34,452 bases of DNA from Natranaerobius trueperi (GTDB taxonomy: Bacteria; Bacillota; Natranaerobiia; Natranaerobiales; Natranaerobiaceae), in assembly GCF_002216005.1 (NCBI RefSeq), contig NZ_NIQC01000027.1, positions 1 to 34,452 of the forward strand, in the 5' to 3' direction. The notes under the pieces were generated by a model. It made no database searches, was not told the origin of the DNA, and saw only the letters and a program-made list of their open reading frames with translations. Shown piece by piece: positions 33,079 to 34,452 of the stretch (the stretch's first letter is position 1; each line of letters begins with the position of its first letter). Both the position numbers and the translations under genes were made by a program.

Positions 33079-34317
33079 CTATTTAAATGTTTTTAAAATA
33101 AAACACCTCAACTCATTTAAAGCTAAATCTGCTGAACCATTTTTTATATCTTCTCTACTTCCAGGTAGAACAGTCTTTAAATGTCTTGACTCTTTATCAC
33201 TAGTTATTACAATATGGATTAAACCTACTTGATCTCCTGTAGGACCTGCGTACCCTGTTATTCCAACCCCTATATCTGATCTAAAGATTTTTCTAACATT
33301 ATTAGACATATGAAAACTAGTTTTTTTACTAACAGATGTAAACTTATCTAATACATCAGCACTTATGTTTAGACTGTTTTTTTTAGCATAGTTAGAGTAA
33401 GCTGTTATTCCACCAATCAAAACATTGCTAGCACCAGATACATTGGTTATTTTATTAGTTATCATACCACCTGTTATTGATTCTGCTGCTGCTAACGTTA
33501 TCTTCTTTTCTTTCATCTGTCTAGTAACTATTTCTTCAAGTTTATCATTCTCTGCTCCCCATAAATTTTCATCAAAATGTGTTTTAACTTCGTTTTCAAC
33601 AAGGTTAAGAGTATTTATCATTTTATTTTTATCTTTTCCTTTAGTTTTTAATTGTAAGTAAACCTGATGTCTAAAAGCCAATGGGCTTATTTCTACTCCG
33701 TCTGGTAAGTTCATCTTTGAAAGTTCTTGGTCTACAACAGATTCACCTATCCCTATTAATTTAAGAGTTTTACTTAAAGTATAATTTCGGTTATTTGGGA
33801 ACTTTTGTTTTAGGTATGGTATTAATTGTTCATAGACTAAAGGTTTTAATTCCTTTGGAGGACCTGGTAACATAACAATGATCTTTTCATCATGTGTCAA
33901 TAAAAAACCTGAAGCAGTCCCTATTTTATTTGTTAAAATTCTTGCTCCTTTTGGTATATATGCTTGTTTTTTATTATTATCACTCATTGGTTTTTGAATA
34001 CATTTAAAAAACGAATTTATTCTTTCATATTCTTGATCACTAAATTCTAACGGCAACTGTAAAGCATCAGCTAAAGTTTCCTTTGAAATATCATCTCTAG
34101 TAGGACCTAGACCGCCTGATATTATAATAACACTAGATCTACTCACAGAACTCTTTAATAATTCGTATAAAGCTTTACTATCATCACCTACAGTTTGATG
34201 ATACTTAACACTAACTCCTATTGAAGTTAATTGATCTGCTATATAACTAGCATTTGTATTTAAAACTTTACCCTCTATTAGTTCATCACCCACACTAATT
34301 ATTTCTCCAGTAATCAA
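33079..34317 (-). CDS. cinA: Competence/damage-inducible protein CinA
   Basis: A 412-residue CinA. The N-terminal molybdopterin-binding-like domain has ISVGDELIEGKVLNTNASYIA, SGGLGPTRDDIS and MLPGPPKEL. The C-terminal domain has AAAESITGGMI and GGITAYSNYAK, the region responsible for NMN deamidation in characterised CinA/PncC proteins. The family thus acts in pyridine-nucleotide recycling and ADP-ribose cleavage. The start is TTG at 34317 with GGAGGGTGA 5-8 nt upstream. It starts the group cinA-phosphoesterase-recA-recX. Confidence 0.94.
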   Translation of the reverse strand: MITGEIISVGDELIEGKVLNTNASYIADQLTSIGVSVKYHQTVGDDSKALYELLKSSVSRSSVIIISGGLGPTRDDISKETLADALQLPLEFSDQEYERINSFFKCIQKPMSDNNKKQAYIPKGARILTNKIGTASGFLLTHDEKIIVMLPGPPKELKPLVYEQLIPYLKQKFPNNRNYTLSKTLKLIGIGESVVDQELSKMNLPDGVEISPLAFRHQVYLQLKTKGKDKNKMINTLNLVENEVKTHFDENLWGAENDKLEEIVTRQMKEKKITLAAAESITGGMITNKITNVSGASNVLIGGITAYSNYAKKNSLNISADVLDKFTSVSKKTSFHMSNNVRKIFRSDIGVGITGYAGPTGDQVGLIHIVITSDKESRHLKTVLPGSREDIKNGSADLALNELRCFILKTFK

Positions 34318-34394
34318 AAAATCACCCTCCCTCTATAAAGTAAAATTTTCTTTTAAAAAGCTCTTTCGTTCTCAGAATTTCAATACTATCCATT

Positions 34395-34452
34395 TTAAAC
34401 ATCTAGGTAAAAACTTGAATATCCGATAAAATCTGTAAGAGATAGAGCACCT
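34395..34452 (-). CDS. C-terminal end of an upstream gene, possibly pgsA
   Basis: The last 18 codons of an open frame reach a TAA at 34395 (encoding GALSLTDFIGYSSFYLDV). The hydrophobic and aromatic tail and the position before cinA would suit phosphatidylglycerophosphate synthase PgsA, a frequent neighbour of cinA in Firmicutes. The fragment is too short to prove this. Confidence 0.3.
   Translation of the reverse strand, partial: GALSLTDFIGYSSFYLDV

Noticed and set aside
1-34452. tRNA, rRNA, CRISPR arrays, prophage or toxin-antitoxin loci
   Set aside because: No cloverleaf-like segments, regularly spaced repeats or matching genes were seen by eye; a covariance-model scan would be needed to exclude small RNAs.

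Overview
The window looks like a chromosomal segment from a low-GC, endospore-forming, anaerobic Firmicute of the Clostridia. Supporting signs are SpoVK and SpoVS, Hfq next to MiaA, AGGAGG-type ribosome binding sites, a 2-oxoacid:ferredoxin oxidoreductase and a biotin-dependent Na+ decarboxylase pump. The combination recalls Natranaerobius-like organisms, but that is an impression from memory and not a search result. Almost every gene is on the minus strand. The exceptions are a decayed transposon at the left edge and one small zinc-ribbon gene.

Layout from left to right. (1) 1-1403: the right part of an IS66-type insertion sequence whose transposase is broken by a frameshift and a nonsense codon. 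(2) 1412-3785: a PLP-dependent methionine gamma-lyase-like protein and SpoVK. (3) 3871-11137: a five-gene operon read miaB-mutS-mutL-miaA-hfq (tRNA modification, mismatch repair, RNA chaperone). (4) 11250-11501: a divergent 83-residue zinc-ribbon protein whose only plausible start is ATT. (5) 11649-25013: a metabolic island read gntR-korD-korA-korB-korC-gdhA, then the split methylmalonyl-CoA mutase, epimerase, mmdA-D-C-B, a VanW-family gene and pduL. (6) 25146-27367: a PHP-domain phosphoesterase, an M19 dipeptidase and spoVS. (7) 27462-34452: ymdB, rny (RNase Y), recX, recA, a membrane metallophosphoesterase, cinA and the tail of an upstream gene that may be pgsA.

The island in (5) reads as one pathway. 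Glutamate is deaminated to 2-oxoglutarate (gdhA). That is oxidised to succinyl-CoA with reduction of ferredoxin (korDABC). Succinyl-CoA is rearranged to (R)- and then (S)-methylmalonyl-CoA (mcmA1, mcmA2, mce), which is decarboxylated to propionyl-CoA with Na+ export (mmdADCB). Propionyl-CoA is converted to propionyl-phosphate (pduL). This would be a compact glutamate-to-propionate fermentation that builds a sodium gradient. A GntR-type regulator heads the island and has two related palindromes around its promoter, 95 bp apart.

The other signals that stand out are regulatory. RNase Y and the zinc-ribbon protein both appear to start at ATT behind good Shine-Dalgarno sequences. The rny leader has a good sigma-A promoter and a hairpin loop complementary to its own ribosome binding site. 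The vanW ribosome binding site lies inside a 14-bp inverted repeat. spoVS has a near-consensus sigma-H promoter. MutL carries His in place of the last Glu of its endonuclease motif. No tRNA, rRNA, CRISPR array or phage genes were seen.
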